This document shows positions 17,935 through 27,691 of a stretch of 64,000 bases of DNA, in pieces. Position 1 is the first letter of the stretch, and each line of letters begins with the position of its first letter. A model generated the notes under the pieces. The model saw only the letters and a list, made by a program, of their open reading frames with translations, was not told the DNA's origin and ran no database searches. The position numbers and the translations under genes are program-made. This DNA is from Clostridium bovifaecis. GTDB taxonomy: Bacteria; Bacillota; Clostridia; Clostridiales; Clostridiaceae. The DNA is taken from contig CP046522.1 of NCBI GenBank assembly GCA_009738435.1, positions 2,697,249-2,761,248 on the forward strand, in the 5' to 3' direction.

Positions 17935-17985
17935 AAAAAGTGCAGAGAATTTGGAATAGGTATCCTAAATTCTCTGCACTTTTAT
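17935..17985. terminator. Bidirectional terminator
   Basis: Stem AAAAGTGCAGAGAATTT(G)GGA / TCCTAAATTCTCTGCACTTTT between the convergent oxidoreductase and nupC genes, with A- and T-rich flanks on both sides. Confidence 0.85.
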
Positions 17986-18092
17986 ATATCTAACTTCTAA
18001 TATTTCTAATCGCCTAACCTGAGATTTTGTGCCTTAACTTCAAAAGCGGCGTTTAAATATTAGGTCTCACAATGCTAGTTGGCAGTTAGAAT

Positions 18093-19313
18093 CTATAATA
18101 ATAATCCTGCTATAGTTCCTGTCATACATGTAGTTATTAAACCACCTATTAACGCTCTTATTCCTAATTGAGCAATTTCTGAACGTCTTTCTGGAGCAAG
18201 ACCACCAATACCACCTATCTGTATTCCAATAGAACTGATATTTGCAAATCCACAAAGAGCATAAGTTAGAATTACTGCAGCCTTTTGGCTTAATGCTCCT
18301 GCCTTAATCATTGGTGCTAGGTTTGCATAAGCAACAAATTCATTTAGAACTACTTTTTGCCCTATTAATTCTCCAGCTTTAATAACATCCTGGCTTGGAA
18401 TTCCCATTACATAAGCTAGCGGAGAGAAAAGTCTACCAAGTATCCATCCAAGACTTAAGAAGTCAGCTCCAAATAATCCACCAATCCAAGCTATCAATGA
18501 GTTTACAAAAGCTATCAATGCTATAAACGCAAGTAACATTGCTCCAACATTTAATGCAAGAGAAAGACCTTCACTAGCACCTGTAGCTGCTGCATCAATG
18601 ATGTTTGAATTTGTAGCTTCAAGTTCAAATTCTATTTTTCCTTTAGTTGCTGGTGTTTCCGTTTCAGGGAAGATTATCTTTGAAACAATCAATCCTGCCG
18701 GTGCAGCCATGATGCTTGCTGCTAATAAATGAGATGCACTTATACCCATAGCCACGTAACCAGCCATTACTCCACCTGCAACTGTAGCCATTCCGCCAAT
18801 CATTATAGTAAGCAACTCTGATTTTGTCATCTTTTTTATAAAAGGTTTAATTAATAATGGTGCCTCTGTCTGTCCAAGGAATATGTTTCCTACTGCTGAT
18901 AAAGTTTCTGCACCACTTGTTCCAAGTAATTTAGCAATTCCTTTAGCTAAAACTGAAATAATAGCTTGCATTACTCCTAAATAGTAAAGGATACTCATGA
19001 ATGCTGAGAAGAATATAATTGTCGGTAAAATTTGAAATGCGAATATCACTCCGCTTTTACTTGGATCTATTAATCCTCCAAATAAGAAGGTCGTTCCCTC
19101 TTTAGTAAAATCTAATAATTTTGTTATAAGTCCGCCTAATGATTCAAATATCCGTCTTCCTACTGGTACCTTTAAAATCAAAAGCGCAAATGTTACTTGT
19201 AGTGTTATTCCTATACCTACTAACTTCCAGTTAATAGCTTTCTTATTGTTTGACAATAGATAAGCTATTCCCAATAGGATAATAAGTCCTAATATACCTA
19301 TAAATCTACTCAT
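18093..19313 (-). CDS. nupC: Concentrative nucleoside transporter (NupC family)
   Basis: A 406-residue polytopic membrane protein of the CNT family (about 8-10 helices). Family motifs are VGNIFLGQTEAPLLIKPF (the nucleoside/ion site) and LNEFVAYANLA. It imports nucleosides with H+ or Na+. It is the last gene of the nucleoside operon, placed after pdp, and feeds substrates to the phosphorylases encoded upstream. Start ATG 19313 follows AAAGGAG. A hairpin lies in the 130-base gap between pdp and nupC. Confidence 0.92.
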   Translation of the reverse strand: MSRFIGILGLIILLGIAYLLSNNKKAINWKLVGIGITLQVTFALLILKVPVGRRIFESLGGLITKLLDFTKEGTTFLFGGLIDPSKSGVIFAFQILPTIIFFSAFMSILYYLGVMQAIISVLAKGIAKLLGTSGAETLSAVGNIFLGQTEAPLLIKPFIKKMTKSELLTIMIGGMATVAGGVMAGYVAMGISASHLLAASIMAAPAGLIVSKIIFPETETPATKGKIEFELEATNSNIIDAAATGASEGLSLALNVGAMLLAFIALIAFVNSLIAWIGGLFGADFLSLGWILGRLFSPLAYVMGIPSQDVIKAGELIGQKVVLNEFVAYANLAPMIKAGALSQKAAVILTYALCGFANISSIGIQIGGIGGLAPERRSEIAQLGIRALIGGLITTCMTGTIAGLLL

Positions 19314-19397
19314 ATTAATTTCTCCTTTGTGCTTTGTGAATTATACTTTATCTTTTCTTATTTTTGTACAATTTATTTACTATTGTCTTTAGTATTA

Positions 19398-19433
19398 AGT
19401 ATGTGATAGATAAATTATGTTCTATCACATACT
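19398..19433. repeat. Hairpin between pdp and nupC
   Basis: Exact 13-base arms AGTATGTGATAGA / TCTATCACATACT with a 10-base loop. No U-run follows on the reverse strand, so it may set mRNA stability or partial termination inside the operon. Confidence 0.7.
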
Positions 19434-19446
19434 CTATTAATTTAAA

Positions 19447-20772
19447 TTAGAACCTTGTTATTCCATCCTTTGTAACTATTCCTTTTATTAACTTCTTAGC
19501 TTCAATCTTTTCATTTACAATAGTGTAAGCCTTTAATAATATCTCCTCAGATGATTTTCTTTTTGCTTCATCATTAGCATATATAGTTGCTATAGCTTCA
19601 CCTTTTTTAACAGCATCTCCGATTTTTTTATGAAGAACAACACCTACACCTAGATCTATTTCACTCTCCTTAGTTTCACGCCCAGCTCCTAATACAAGCG
19701 CAGCTATGCCTATGTCGTCTGCCTTTATAGCTTTTACATATCCGTCTTGCGCAGCAGCAACAGGCTCTATAATAGTTGCCCCTGGTAGTAAAGATGGATT
19801 ATCTACAGATGCAGCATTTCCACCTTGAGCCTCAACTAGTTCTCTTAGTTTTGCAAGTCCTTTTCCTGACTTAATAACATCCTTAAGAATTTCTCTTGCT
19901 TCATCAGCACTCTTTGCTTTCTCGCCTAAGACAAGCATATGAGATCCTAAAGTTAAGCAAAGTTCAGTAAGATCTTCTGGGCCTTCCCCTCTTAGAGTAT
20001 CAATAGCTTCTTTAACTTCTAAAGCATTCCCTACAGCAAAGCCTAAAGGTTGATCCATTTCTGTTACTACACCAATTGTATTTCTTCCAACATGAGTTCC
20101 TATATCGACCATTTCTCTTGCAAGTTCAAAAGCATCTTCTTCACTCTTCATGAAGGCGCCACTTCCAGTTTTTACATCTAATACTATTGCATCTGCACCT
20201 GAGGCTATCTTCTTACTCATAATACTTCCAGCAATTAGTGACATATTATCAACTGTTGCGGTAACATCACGTAAAGCGTAAAGCTTTTTATCAGCTGGTG
20301 CAAGATTTGCTGTTTGACCGCCTATAGCAATTTTCTTTTCATTTACGTTTTGCATAAATTTCTCTATTGGCATTTCTACTGAAAAACCTTCGAAAGATTC
20401 TAACTTATCAATAGTTCCGCCAGTGTGTCCAAGTCCTCTTCCTGACATTTTAGCTACAGGAACACCTGCTGCTGCAACCATAGGTCCAAGTATTAACGTT
20501 GTTGTATCACCAACTCCACCTGTGCTATGTTTATCAACCTTTATTCCTTCAATTGCTGATAAGTCTATAGTTTCACCGCTGTTTACCATAGCTGTTGTTA
20601 AATCAGCAGTTTCTCTTTTATTCATTTTTTGAAAGTATATAGCCATCATAAGAGCTGATACTTGGTAATCTGGTATTGTTCCTTCTGTATATCCATCTAC
20701 AAAGAAATTTATTTCTTCGGTTGTAAGTTCTTCACCATTTCTTTTTTTCATGATTATGTCATACATTCTCAT
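19447..20772 (-). CDS. pdp: Pyrimidine-nucleoside phosphorylase
   Basis: A 441-residue enzyme that splits thymidine, uridine and deoxyuridine with phosphate to the base and (deoxy)ribose-1-phosphate. Phosphate and substrate motifs [31 protein letters not shown] and [19 protein letters not shown] are intact, followed by the C-terminal alpha/beta lid domain. Length is normal. Deoxyribose-1-phosphate made here goes to DeoB and DeoC, encoded in the same operon. ATG 20772 follows AGGAGG; 20 bases separate it from punA. Confidence 0.96.
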   Translation of the reverse strand: MRMYDIIMKKRNGEELTTEEINFFVDGYTEGTIPDYQVSALMMAIYFQKMNKRETADLTTAMVNSGETIDLSAIEGIKVDKHSTGGVGDTTTLILGPMVAAAGVPVAKMSGRGLGHTGGTIDKLESFEGFSVEMPIEKFMQNVNEKKIAIGGQTANLAPADKKLYALRDVTATVDNMSLIAGSIMSKKIASGADAIVLDVKTGSGAFMKSEEDAFELAREMVDIGTHVGRNTIGVVTEMDQPLGFAVGNALEVKEAIDTLRGEGPEDLTELCLTLGSHMLVLGEKAKSADEAREILKDVIKSGKGLAKLRELVEAQGGNAASVDNPSLLPGATIIEPVAAAQDGYVKAIKADDIGIAALVLGAGRETKESEIDLGVGVVLHKKIGDAVKKGEAIATIYANDEAKRKSSEEILLKAYTIVNEKIEAKKLIKGIVTKDGITRF

Positions 20773-20792
20773 AATTAGTTACCTCCTACCTT

Positions 20793-21611
20793 TTAAATTT
20801 GCTTTATCAAATTCTTCATAAGTGTTGTAAATTTTTCTCTAACCCTTGCAGAGGTCTCCATAACTTCGCTGTGATCTAATGGCTGCTCTAATATACCAGC
20901 AGCCATATTTGTCATACATGAAATCCCTACCACTTGTATTCCACTATGAACTGCTATAATCACTTCTGGTACTGTAGACATTCCTACAGCATCTCCTCCT
21001 AAAATACGCACCATCTTAACTTCAGCAGGTGTTTCGTAAGTTGGACCGCTCATAGCAGCGTAAACTCCTTCTTGAAGTTCTACACCTATGGATTTTGCGA
21101 TTTCTTTTACTCTATCTCTAAGTTCTTTGCTATATGCATTAGACATATCAGGAAAACGTGGACCAAACTTTTCTAGGTTTCCTCCTATCAAAGGATTATC
21201 TCCTGTTAAATTTAAATGATCACTTATAAGCATTAAATCTCCAGGGTTAAAGCTTGTGTTCACAGCTCCTGCTGCGTTTGTAACTATAAGTTTTTCAACT
21301 CCTAAAAGCTTCATAACTCTTACTGGGAAAGTTACCTCTTCCATTTTATAGCCTTCATAGTAATGGAATCTTCCTTGCATTGCTACAACTTTTTTTCCTT
21401 CCAGAGTGCCTATAACTAATCTTCCTGCATGCCCTTGAACTGTTGAAACCGGGAAATGAGGGATATCACTGTAAGCAAAGTACTCTGCATTTTCTATTTC
21501 ATCTGCTAAAGCTCCAAGCCCTGAACCTAATATTAACGCTATTTCTGGTCTTATCTCTGTCTTATCTAATATATAATTAGCTGCTTCTCTTATCTTACTG
21601 TATAAATCCAT
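20793..21611 (-). CDS. punA: Purine-nucleoside phosphorylase (trimeric type)
   Basis: A 272-residue enzyme of the PNP/MTAP superfamily, trimeric class. It shows GSGLGALAD, the phosphate-site HYYEGY region, TNAAGAVN and the purine-binding YAAMSGPTYETPAEV and GMSTVPEV motifs. It releases hypoxanthine or guanine and (deoxy)ribose-1-phosphate. ATG 21611 is chosen because GGAAGGGG lies 8 bases upstream; the in-frame ATG 18 bases earlier is part of that site. Third enzyme gene of the deo operon. Confidence 0.95.
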   Translation of the reverse strand: MDLYSKIREAANYILDKTEIRPEIALILGSGLGALADEIENAEYFAYSDIPHFPVSTVQGHAGRLVIGTLEGKKVVAMQGRFHYYEGYKMEEVTFPVRVMKLLGVEKLIVTNAAGAVNTSFNPGDLMLISDHLNLTGDNPLIGGNLEKFGPRFPDMSNAYSKELRDRVKEIAKSIGVELQEGVYAAMSGPTYETPAEVKMVRILGGDAVGMSTVPEVIIAVHSGIQVVGISCMTNMAAGILEQPLDHSEVMETSARVREKFTTLMKNLIKQI

Positions 21612-21707
21612 TTTTATTACCCCTTCCATTTAATTACTAGTTACTAATCTTTAGTAGCTACCTTTTTTATATACTAATTGCTAACACTTAACTTTCAACT
21701 TGAATTC

Positions 21708-21721
21708 TTGTGTCCTGACCC
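21708..21721 (-). repeat. RAYT-type repeat, eroded right arm
   Basis: TTGTGTCCTGACCC, 14 bases of the arm, inside the deo operon between deoB and punA. Confidence 0.65.
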
Positions 21722-21796
21722 TAAAAGTTTATAAGAGCTTAACTAATTAATAGGTTAGGCGCTATTTTTAAATACCTAACCTTCTAACTCCTAACA

Positions 21797-22975
21797 TTAT
21801 TTATCTAACTTGATTTTATTAAAGAAGCTCTCTCCATGGCTAATTTTTTCAACATTAAATATTTCTGCTATAGTTTGCCCCATATCTGCAAAACTCTTTC
21901 TTGTTCCTAGATTTACATCTTCCTTAAGTGCTTTTCCGTACGCTAAAAATGGAACGTATTCTCTTGTATGGTCTGTTCCTGGTGTTGTTGGATCACATCC
22001 GTGATCTGCAGTAATAAATAGTATATCCGTGTCTTTCATTGCTGCTATTATCTCTGAAAGTCTTCCATCAAAATCTTCTAAGCCTTTTCCATAAGCTTTA
22101 ACATCATTACGATGTCCCCATTTCATATCAAAGTCTACAAGATTGGTAAAGATAAGTCCTTTTTTATCTTCCTTCATATATTCTAAAGTCTTATCTACTC
22201 CATCCATATTATCCTTAGTATGAACGGCTTCTGTAACTCCTTTGCCTGAGAATATATCTTCTATCTTACCTACCGCCATAACGTTTAGGTCATTTGTTTT
22301 TAGATTATCCAATACTGTATTATATGGAGGAACTAGAGAGAAATCTCTTCTGTTTGAAGTTCTTGTAAAGTTTCCTGGTTCTCCTATAAATGGTCTTGCT
22401 ATAACACGAGCTACAGCATGTTCACCAACTAAAATGTTTCTCGCCTTTTCACATATGTTATAAAGTTCTTCTAGTGGAACAACTTCTTCATGAGCAGCAA
22501 TTTGGAATACGCTATCAGCTGAAGTATATACAATCAAATCTCCTGTCTTCATATGTTCTTCCCCAAGCTCATCTAGTATAGCTGTTCCTGAAGCTGGCTT
22601 ATTTCCTATCATCTTTCTTCCTACTGCACTCTCAAAAGCATTAACTATTTCTTTAGGGAATCCATTAGGATACGTTGGAAAAGCTTGCTCAGAATATATA
22701 CCTACCATTTCCCAATGACCTGTTGTAGTATCCTTTCCATTAGACATCTCAGAAAAGCGTGCATAGCATCCGATTGGATTATCAACTTTGTTAACTCCTA
22801 TAATGCCTTCTATATTTCCAAGTCCCAATTTTTCCATATTCGGAAGTTTTAATCCTCCTAAGGCCTTAGAAATATTTCCAATGGTATTAGCTCCAACATC
22901 TCCATACTTATCTGCATCTGGTAATGCGCCCATACCAACACTATCAAGTACTATCCATATAACTCTATCTATCAC
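21797..22975 (-). CDS. deoB: Phosphopentomutase
   Basis: A 392-residue alkaline-phosphatase-superfamily mutase that converts (deoxy)ribose-1-phosphate to the 5-phosphate using two Mn2+. Metal-ligand regions are visible: [13 protein letters not shown] at the start, [11 protein letters not shown] with the phosphorylated Thr, and the late [20 protein letters not shown]. Start GTG 22975 gives the family's usual [12 protein letters not shown] beginning and has AAAGGGG 6 bases before it. The gap to punA holds an eroded palindrome arm and CTAAC-type spacer repeats. Confidence 0.96.
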   Translation of the reverse strand: MIDRVIWIVLDSVGMGALPDADKYGDVGANTIGNISKALGGLKLPNMEKLGLGNIEGIIGVNKVDNPIGCYARFSEMSNGKDTTTGHWEMVGIYSEQAFPTYPNGFPKEIVNAFESAVGRKMIGNKPASGTAILDELGEEHMKTGDLIVYTSADSVFQIAAHEEVVPLEELYNICEKARNILVGEHAVARVIARPFIGEPGNFTRTSNRRDFSLVPPYNTVLDNLKTNDLNVMAVGKIEDIFSGKGVTEAVHTKDNMDGVDKTLEYMKEDKKGLIFTNLVDFDMKWGHRNDVKAYGKGLEDFDGRLSEIIAAMKDTDILFITADHGCDPTTPGTDHTREYVPFLAYGKALKEDVNLGTRKSFADMGQTIAEIFNVEKISHGESFFNKIKLDK

Positions 22976-23084
22976 TTTGACAACCCCTTTCATTAACTAG
23001 GTAAGAAAATTAGATATGTTAGAGGTTAGTTAAGTTGCTAACTCTCTAACTTCTTAACTGCGCCTTGGCGCTCTAACTTGCCCT

Positions 23085-23753
23085 TTAGTATCCAGCGTTT
23101 TCAGCTTTTATCCCTTTAACTATTGATATTGAAGAACTAGCGCCTATTCTACTTGCACCGGCTTTTATAACCGCCTCTGCATCTTCTGTAGTTCTTACTC
23201 CTCCTGATGCCTTTACTCCCATATCTGTTCCAACTGTTTCTCTCATTAGCTTTATGTCTTCCACAGTTGCTCCACCAGTTGAAAATCCAGTTGATGTTTT
23301 AACAAAATCCGCTCCAGCTTCCTTTGATAATTCTGAAGCTTTTACTATTTCTTCTTTAGTCAATAGACAAGTTTCAAGAATAACTTTCACTAAAGCCTTT
23401 CCTTTTGCAGCTTCTACTACTGCTTTTATATCTTCTTTAACAGCATCATATTTTTTATCTTTTAATGCACCAATGTTTATTACCATATCTACTTCCTGTG
23501 CACCATTCTCAATAGCTTGATTTGTTTCAAAAGCCTTCACTTCCTTTGTTGTAGCTCCTAATGGAAATCCTACAACTACACAAGTTTTTACTTCTGTCCC
23601 TTTTAATTGCTCACTTACTAAAGCCGTATAATATGCATTTACGCATACTGAGGCAAAGTTGTATTCTTTAGCTTCCTCACATATTTTTATTATTTGCCCT
23701 TCTGTTGCTTCAGGTTTTAATAATGTGTGATCTATATATTTGGCTAATGTCAT
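23085..23753 (-). CDS. deoC: Deoxyribose-phosphate aldolase
   Basis: A 222-residue TIM-barrel class I aldolase that cleaves deoxyribose-5-phosphate to glyceraldehyde-3-phosphate and acetaldehyde. The Schiff-base lysine is K152 in FVKTSTGF; the second Lys is in [13 protein letters not shown] 23753 with AGGAGAGG upstream is preferred to the longer frame. First enzyme gene of the operon. Its upstream region carries two copies of a 19-base AT-rich direct repeat (about 23769-23806) and a cre-type site. Confidence 0.96.
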   Translation of the reverse strand: MTLAKYIDHTLLKPEATEGQIIKICEEAKEYNFASVCVNAYYTALVSEQLKGTEVKTCVVVGFPLGATTKEVKAFETNQAIENGAQEVDMVINIGALKDKKYDAVKEDIKAVVEAAKGKALVKVILETCLLTKEEIVKASELSKEAGADFVKTSTGFSTGGATVEDIKLMRETVGTDMGVKASGGVRTTEDAEAVIKAGASRIGASSSISIVKGIKAENAGY

Positions 23754-23860
23754 GTTTATCCTCTCCTTATATATAATAATTTTATTTTTATATAATAATT
23801 TTATTTTCTTCAACTTTATAGATTTTTATAAGTTTTTATGCTAAACCTTTATTGATCATA

Positions 23861-23874
23861 TGTAAGCGCTTACA
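23861..23874. promoter_or_regulatory. cre / LacI-family operator upstream of deoC
   Basis: TGTAAGCGCTTACA is a perfect 14-base palindrome matching the CcpA consensus TGWAARCGYTWNCW at every position. It lies 108 bases before deoC. It could bind CcpA (catabolite repression) or the local LacI-type regulator encoded next to it. Confidence 0.8.
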
Positions 23875-23972
23875 CATATTCCATAAGAAAATTGAATATC
23901 AATCTTCTTATAAGTTTAAAATGGAAAGCAACTACAGTTGTACTGTTCTAACTAGCTTTACTTTTGAAAGTC

Positions 23973-24982
23973 CTAGCGTAACCTCTTCTCAGACCCGTTC
24001 AATATAAGTTCGGGGGCAAGAATTATTGTTTTCATTTCTGATTTGCCCTTATTATTCAAAGCATTTATAAGTAATTCCATACCTCTTTTACCCATTTCTT
24101 TATTAGGTCCATTGATATAACTAATGTTCATTCCTGCAATATTTAATACTTCAACATTGTCAAAGCCATATCCTCTGGAATTTTAACTTTTTCTTCTACA
24201 AGAGCCTGAACGCATCCTAAAGTCATCATATTACTGCTTACAAAAATTGCTGTTGGCCTATCATCCATTTTCAATATCTCCTTTGTAAGCTGATACCCTC
24301 CACTTTGCTTATAGTCTCCAATAAAAATGTATTTATCTTCTATATCTATGCCATTCATTGCTAAAGCTTTCTTATAGCCAGTAAGCCTATCTTGGGCTGG
24401 TCTACTATTCATACGCCCAGTAATTATAGCTATTTTTGTATGACCGTTTTTTATAAGCGCTTCCGTTCCTTCAAAGGAACCTTTAATATTGTCAGCAAAA
24501 ACTCCGCTAAAAGTAGAATATTTAACATGTCCATCTACAAGAACTATTGGTATACCTATGTTTTCGAGAACGCTTAAATACTCACTGTTAAATTCATCTT
24601 CAGCTGAGCTTGGCGTTATTATAACACCTTGAATTCTCTGCTCTTTTAATACCTTTAGAGCCTTAACTTCTTTTTCCATGCTTTCATCTGTATCACATAA
24701 AATTATATTTAGCCCATGCTTATCTGCAACTTCACTTATCCCTTTTATAACTTCTCCAAAGAAAGGATTATTTATATCAGGAACCACTACCCCTATAGTG
24801 TTTGTCTTATTAGTGGACAAACTTCTTGCTATAGCACTTGGGCTATAGTTTAATTTTTCTATTACATTTAAAATCTTTTTTCTCGTTTCTTCCTTTACAT
24901 AGCCTGATTGATTCAAGACTCTAGATACTGTAGCTTGTGATACTCCTGCTTCTTTAGCAATATCACTTATAGTAACAGCCAC
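23973..24982 (-). pseudogene. LacI-family repressor of the deo operon, broken by a 10-bp deletion
   Basis: From GTG 24982 (AGGAGG upstream) the frame encodes a LacI-type HTH (VTISDIAKEAGVSQATVSRV) and most of the sugar-binding domain, then ends early at 24143 after PEDMALTMLKY. In the next frame the expected continuation GFDNVEVLNIAGMNISYING follows at once and runs to a TAG at 23973, completing a normal 335-residue protein. The family motif P-E-D-x-A-x-x-G-F-D lacks ten bases; a direct repeat GGCTTT at the junction (24161-24170) suggests slippage between two copies. The truncated product keeps its DNA-binding head but lacks the last C-terminal strands and helices. It probably once sensed a nucleoside-derived signal. 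Confidence 0.9.
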
Positions 24983-25003
24983 TTTAATTCCTCCTAACAG
25001 TTA

Positions 25004-25017
25004 AGTAACCGCTTTCA
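25004..25017. promoter_or_regulatory. Operator-like site upstream of the LacI gene
   Basis: AGTAACCGCTTTCA (TGAAAGCGGTTACT on the reverse strand) resembles the LacI/CcpA operator with one central mismatch and lies 22 bases before the regulator's start, suited to autoregulation. Confidence 0.5.
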
Positions 25018-25244
25018 TATATTTGTAAATTTAATACTTTTAACTATATTTATATATTTTTTAAGTTAAAAGCATCTACAAATTCAATGTATCCAACTGA
25101 CTCAGTTATTATTCATTTATCTATTTAATATTTAATCATAGCAAATGTGTTATCGGTTCCACATTTACTATATACTATTGCTAAATAAATTTCAATGCTT
25201 ACTATAAATTTAATTTAACTATTTAAATCTGTCTTACTTCTAAT

Positions 25245-25745
25245 TTAAGCTGATTTTCTTTCATTTTCATCACTTTGAGTATTTTTATCATGAATATATA
25301 TCAAAATTAAATCAGTAAGCTTCTCAGAAGCAAAACCTAAAAATGAGCCACAAATCATAGAAATAGCAGTTATCTTAAAGTCCATCCCTGAAGCTATTAG
25401 AGCAGACCATCCTATAAATCCAGCGGGAATAAATGACAATAAATTCACTTTCGATTGGAGGCATATAAAAGCTGTGCCTAGTCCATTTCCTAAAGTAAAA
25501 GCATTTGTTTCTCCCATGTATGGTATTAGCAACGTTGATAGTTGTCCTGCTAAAGCCCCCCAAAATATTCCGCTTAAATTAGGTATAAGTGCTTTTTTTA
25601 CACCTTTTATTTCTCCTCCAGCTGCAAAAAAGCTAGACCAAGCTAAAAACCCAGCTACAGTGCTTAATCCTAAAGAAAAGCTTCCAAAAGTCCAAATAGC
25701 TGCAATAATTGTGCTGCTAATCGCAATGGCAATTATCTTTCTCAT
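25245..25745 (-). CDS. DUF1097 family membrane protein
   Basis: A 166-residue protein with four to five hydrophobic helices; TVAGFLAWSSFFAAGG and NLSGIFWGALAGQLS match the DUF1097 pattern (relatives of E. coli YcdZ). Function is unknown; some relatives are co-regulated with fermentation genes. ATG 25745 follows GGGAGGA. Standalone. Confidence 0.75.
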   Translation of the reverse strand: MRKIIAIAISSTIIAAIWTFGSFSLGLSTVAGFLAWSSFFAAGGEIKGVKKALIPNLSGIFWGALAGQLSTLLIPYMGETNAFTLGNGLGTAFICLQSKVNLLSFIPAGFIGWSALIASGMDFKITAISMICGSFLGFASEKLTDLILIYIHDKNTQSDENERKSA

Positions 25746-26050
25746 AAGTTATCCTCCCTTATATAAATATAATAATATTTTTAGACAAAAAATAATCCCT
25801 ATGCATACCCTTAAATTGGAAATACATAGAGATGAAATTAGCAGTATCAAATTAATTAACTTGTTAGGATATAATTAATATAATTTATTTTTATGGATTA
25901 ATCAACAGAAATCTTTTTCCTAGGTAAACAAACTATGGAATCACTTAAGAAAAGGTTCCTTCCATGCTTAAATTTACCTTAGTTCCCACCAATCCTATAT
26001 AGATACACTGTGTAACTTTTGTTAGAATAGCACATGAAACCGATAAAAAT
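25746..26050. other. Gene-free stretch before the riboswitch
   Basis: About 300 bases without an open frame of note. TAGAAT at 26023-26028 may be the -10 of the riboswitch transcript, but no good -35 was found at the right distance. Confidence 0.4.
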
Positions 26051-26155
26051 ATGCCGAATCTCCATTTGGAGTACGGGGGATCTTTTTTAGGGGTGAATCT
26101 CAGATTTTGAGTAGGGTGACCTCAACCCGAACCCGTCAACTAACCTCGGAGGCAA
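26051..26155 (+). ncRNA. c-di-AMP riboswitch (ydaO-yuaA type)
   Basis: The leader contains the conserved blocks of this class in order: GCCGAATCTCC, a hairpin, GTACGGGGGATC, GGGGTGAATCTCAGA, GTAGGGTGAC, CTCAACCCGAACCCGTCAACT and AACCTCGGAGGC. It ends a few bases before the ribosome site of a cell-wall hydrolase gene, a typical target. By analogy c-di-AMP binding lowers expression of the hydrolase. The expression platform (terminator versus ribosome-site occlusion) is not clear; no U-run hairpin was seen, and the final GGAGGC overlaps a possible ribosome site. Confidence 0.85.
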
Positions 26156-26171
26156 TGGGAGGTATATACAC

Positions 26172-26939
26172 ATGATAAAATCTAAAAAGCTCAAAACACT
26201 TTTATTGACACTATCAATGTCTATGTTGATAGCTATACCAGCTCAAGCTGCCACTTATAAGGTAATACCTAATGACTCTTTAACTAAGCTCAGCTGGCTA
26301 TTCGGCACGTCTGTTACTCAATTAAAACAAGACAATAATTTAAAAAGCAATACAATATATGCTGGACAAGCACTAAAAGTACCAACATCTTATTACACAG
26401 TAAAGCCTGGAGATTCTTTAAGTGTAATCGCTAAAAAACATAGAATTTCTCTTTACTCTTTAAGAAGAGCAAATCATAAATGGACAAGTTCTATATATCC
26501 TGGTCAAAAACTCATGGTACCCGGAGTAAAAGTAACTAGCGTAAAAGCTTCTGCTGCCAAAAGCGTAATTCCTTACACTTCTGCTGATTTAGACCTTTTA
26601 GCAAGGTTGATAAGAGCTGAGGCAGAAAATCAACCTTATAAAGCGAAAGTTGCAGTTGCTGCAGTAGTTGTAAACAGAGTACAAAGTAAGGAGTTTCCTA
26701 ACAGTATAAAACCAGTTATTTATCAAAGAATTAACGGTTACTATCAATTTACCCCAGTTAAGAATGGTATGATTAACAAAGCTGCAACAGCTGAGGATAA
26801 AAAAGCTGCTCTAGAAGCGCTTAATGGAAGTGATCCATCAAATGGTGCACTATTCTACTTTGATGACAGTGCTACAAATAAGTGGCTTTGGTCCAAGCCT
26901 ATTTTAGCTCGTTATGACAAGATGGTATTTGCTCAATAG
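26172..26939 (+). CDS. Secreted LysM cell-wall hydrolase (SleB-like)
   Basis: A 255-residue exported protein: signal peptide (residues 1-26, cut near AQAA), two LysM peptidoglycan-binding modules (about 27-70 and 73-116) and a C-terminal hydrolase_2/SleB-like domain (about 138-255; LLARLIRAEAENQPYKAKVA, VVVNRVQ, FYFDDSATNKWLW). SleB proteins are lytic transglycosylases; the conserved Glu is in the RAEAE segment. The upstream c-di-AMP riboswitch links it to turgor and wall homeostasis. Single gene ending in a clear terminator. Confidence 0.9.
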   Translation: MIKSKKLKTLLLTLSMSMLIAIPAQAATYKVIPNDSLTKLSWLFGTSVTQLKQDNNLKSNTIYAGQALKVPTSYYTVKPGDSLSVIAKKHRISLYSLRRANHKWTSSIYPGQKLMVPGVKVTSVKASAAKSVIPYTSADLDLLARLIRAEAENQPYKAKVAVAAVVVNRVQSKEFPNSIKPVIYQRINGYYQFTPVKNGMINKAATAEDKKAALEALNGSDPSNGALFYFDDSATNKWLWSKPILARYDKMVFAQ

Positions 26940-26940
26940 A

Positions 26941-26977
26941 AAAATAGAGCTGTCTTTTTAGATAGCTCTATTTTTTA
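26941..26977 (+). terminator. Rho-independent terminator
   Basis: Stem AAATAGAGCT(G)TC / GATAGCTCTATTTTTT directly after the hydrolase stop, ending in a U-run. Confidence 0.9.
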
Positions 26978-27000
26978 TTTTTTGCCAAAGCAAAATAATT

Positions 27001-27021
27001 GAAAAGTTGTGTCCTGACCCC
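27001..27021 (-). repeat. RAYT-type repeat, solo right arm
   Basis: GAAAAGTTGTGTCCTGACCCC (one A to G change in the AT tract). The last copy seen in the window. Confidence 0.75.
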
Positions 27022-27100
27022 ATATAAAAAAAGGTAGGATATTTCATAAATAAAGTGGAAAACTAAGAAGGTAAAACTTTTAGGAAAAAGGTGATGCCTA

Positions 27101-27583
27101 ATGATGGTGATTTACCATGATGTTGGAGGAGCTCATTCTAGTGCTACGGCTGCTAACATCCATATAAACAAATTGCCTATAGATAGAGTACCTGATAAAA
27201 ATGAACTAATCAGTTTGTCCACCTTCGATAAAATAACTAAAAAAGATGTAGGACATCTTTTATATATCGGGGATGATGAGTTTGGCTCTAAAGTTTATAC
27301 CATTAGCGTTCAATATAAGCCAAATCTAGTTATACCTGCTCTTAGAGATATGTATGGTGAACTTATAGGGGATAGCAAAGATTTGTATTTAGTTAGCACC
27401 CAACCCGCGGTAAATACTTGGATGAAAATAGGAGGATTTAGTTCACGAAGATTGCACTTAGTTAATTTTGGCCGTCCTATTGTTACATACGGCACCATAA
27501 AAACTTATAGTAATCTTATTAATTTGGTTAAAGAGGTTAAATTTGATATTAAGAACGGAATTAACCCTTCTCTTAATAATTAG
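27101..27583 (+). CDS. DUF3189 family protein
   Basis: A 160-residue soluble protein beginning IYHDVGGAHSSATAA, the family signature of DUF3189, with GHLLYIGDDEFG and SRRLHLVNFGRPIV further on. The GGAHSS region looks like a nucleotide- or phosphate-binding loop, but no activity is known. Two ATGs (27101 and 27104) are equally possible after AAAAAGGTGATG. Standalone between a terminator and a convergent gene. Confidence 0.75.
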   Translation: MMVIYHDVGGAHSSATAANIHINKLPIDRVPDKNELISLSTFDKITKKDVGHLLYIGDDEFGSKVYTISVQYKPNLVIPALRDMYGELIGDSKDLYLVSTQPAVNTWMKIGGFSSRRLHLVNFGRPIVTYGTIKTYSNLINLVKEVKFDIKNGINPSLNN

Positions 27584-27610
27584 TATAAAACTTAATATCC
27601 TCTGTCGCAA

Positions 27611-27655
27611 GCAAAATGGCTTTTAGCAAAATGCTACTAGCCATTTTACCTTTTC
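27611..27655. terminator. Possible bidirectional terminator
   Basis: Stem AAAATGGCTTTTAGCA / TGCTACTAGCCATTTT with small mismatches, between convergent genes; followed on the + strand by ACCTTTTC. Confidence 0.55.
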
Positions 27656-27691
27656 TTAATTTGAGTTTTCAAATATACTCTTGCTTAATTT

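Noticed and set aside
23769..23806. 19-bp AT-rich tandem repeat before deoC as a CRISPR-like or regulatory array
   Set aside because: Only two units, pure AT tract; probably a slippage duplication.
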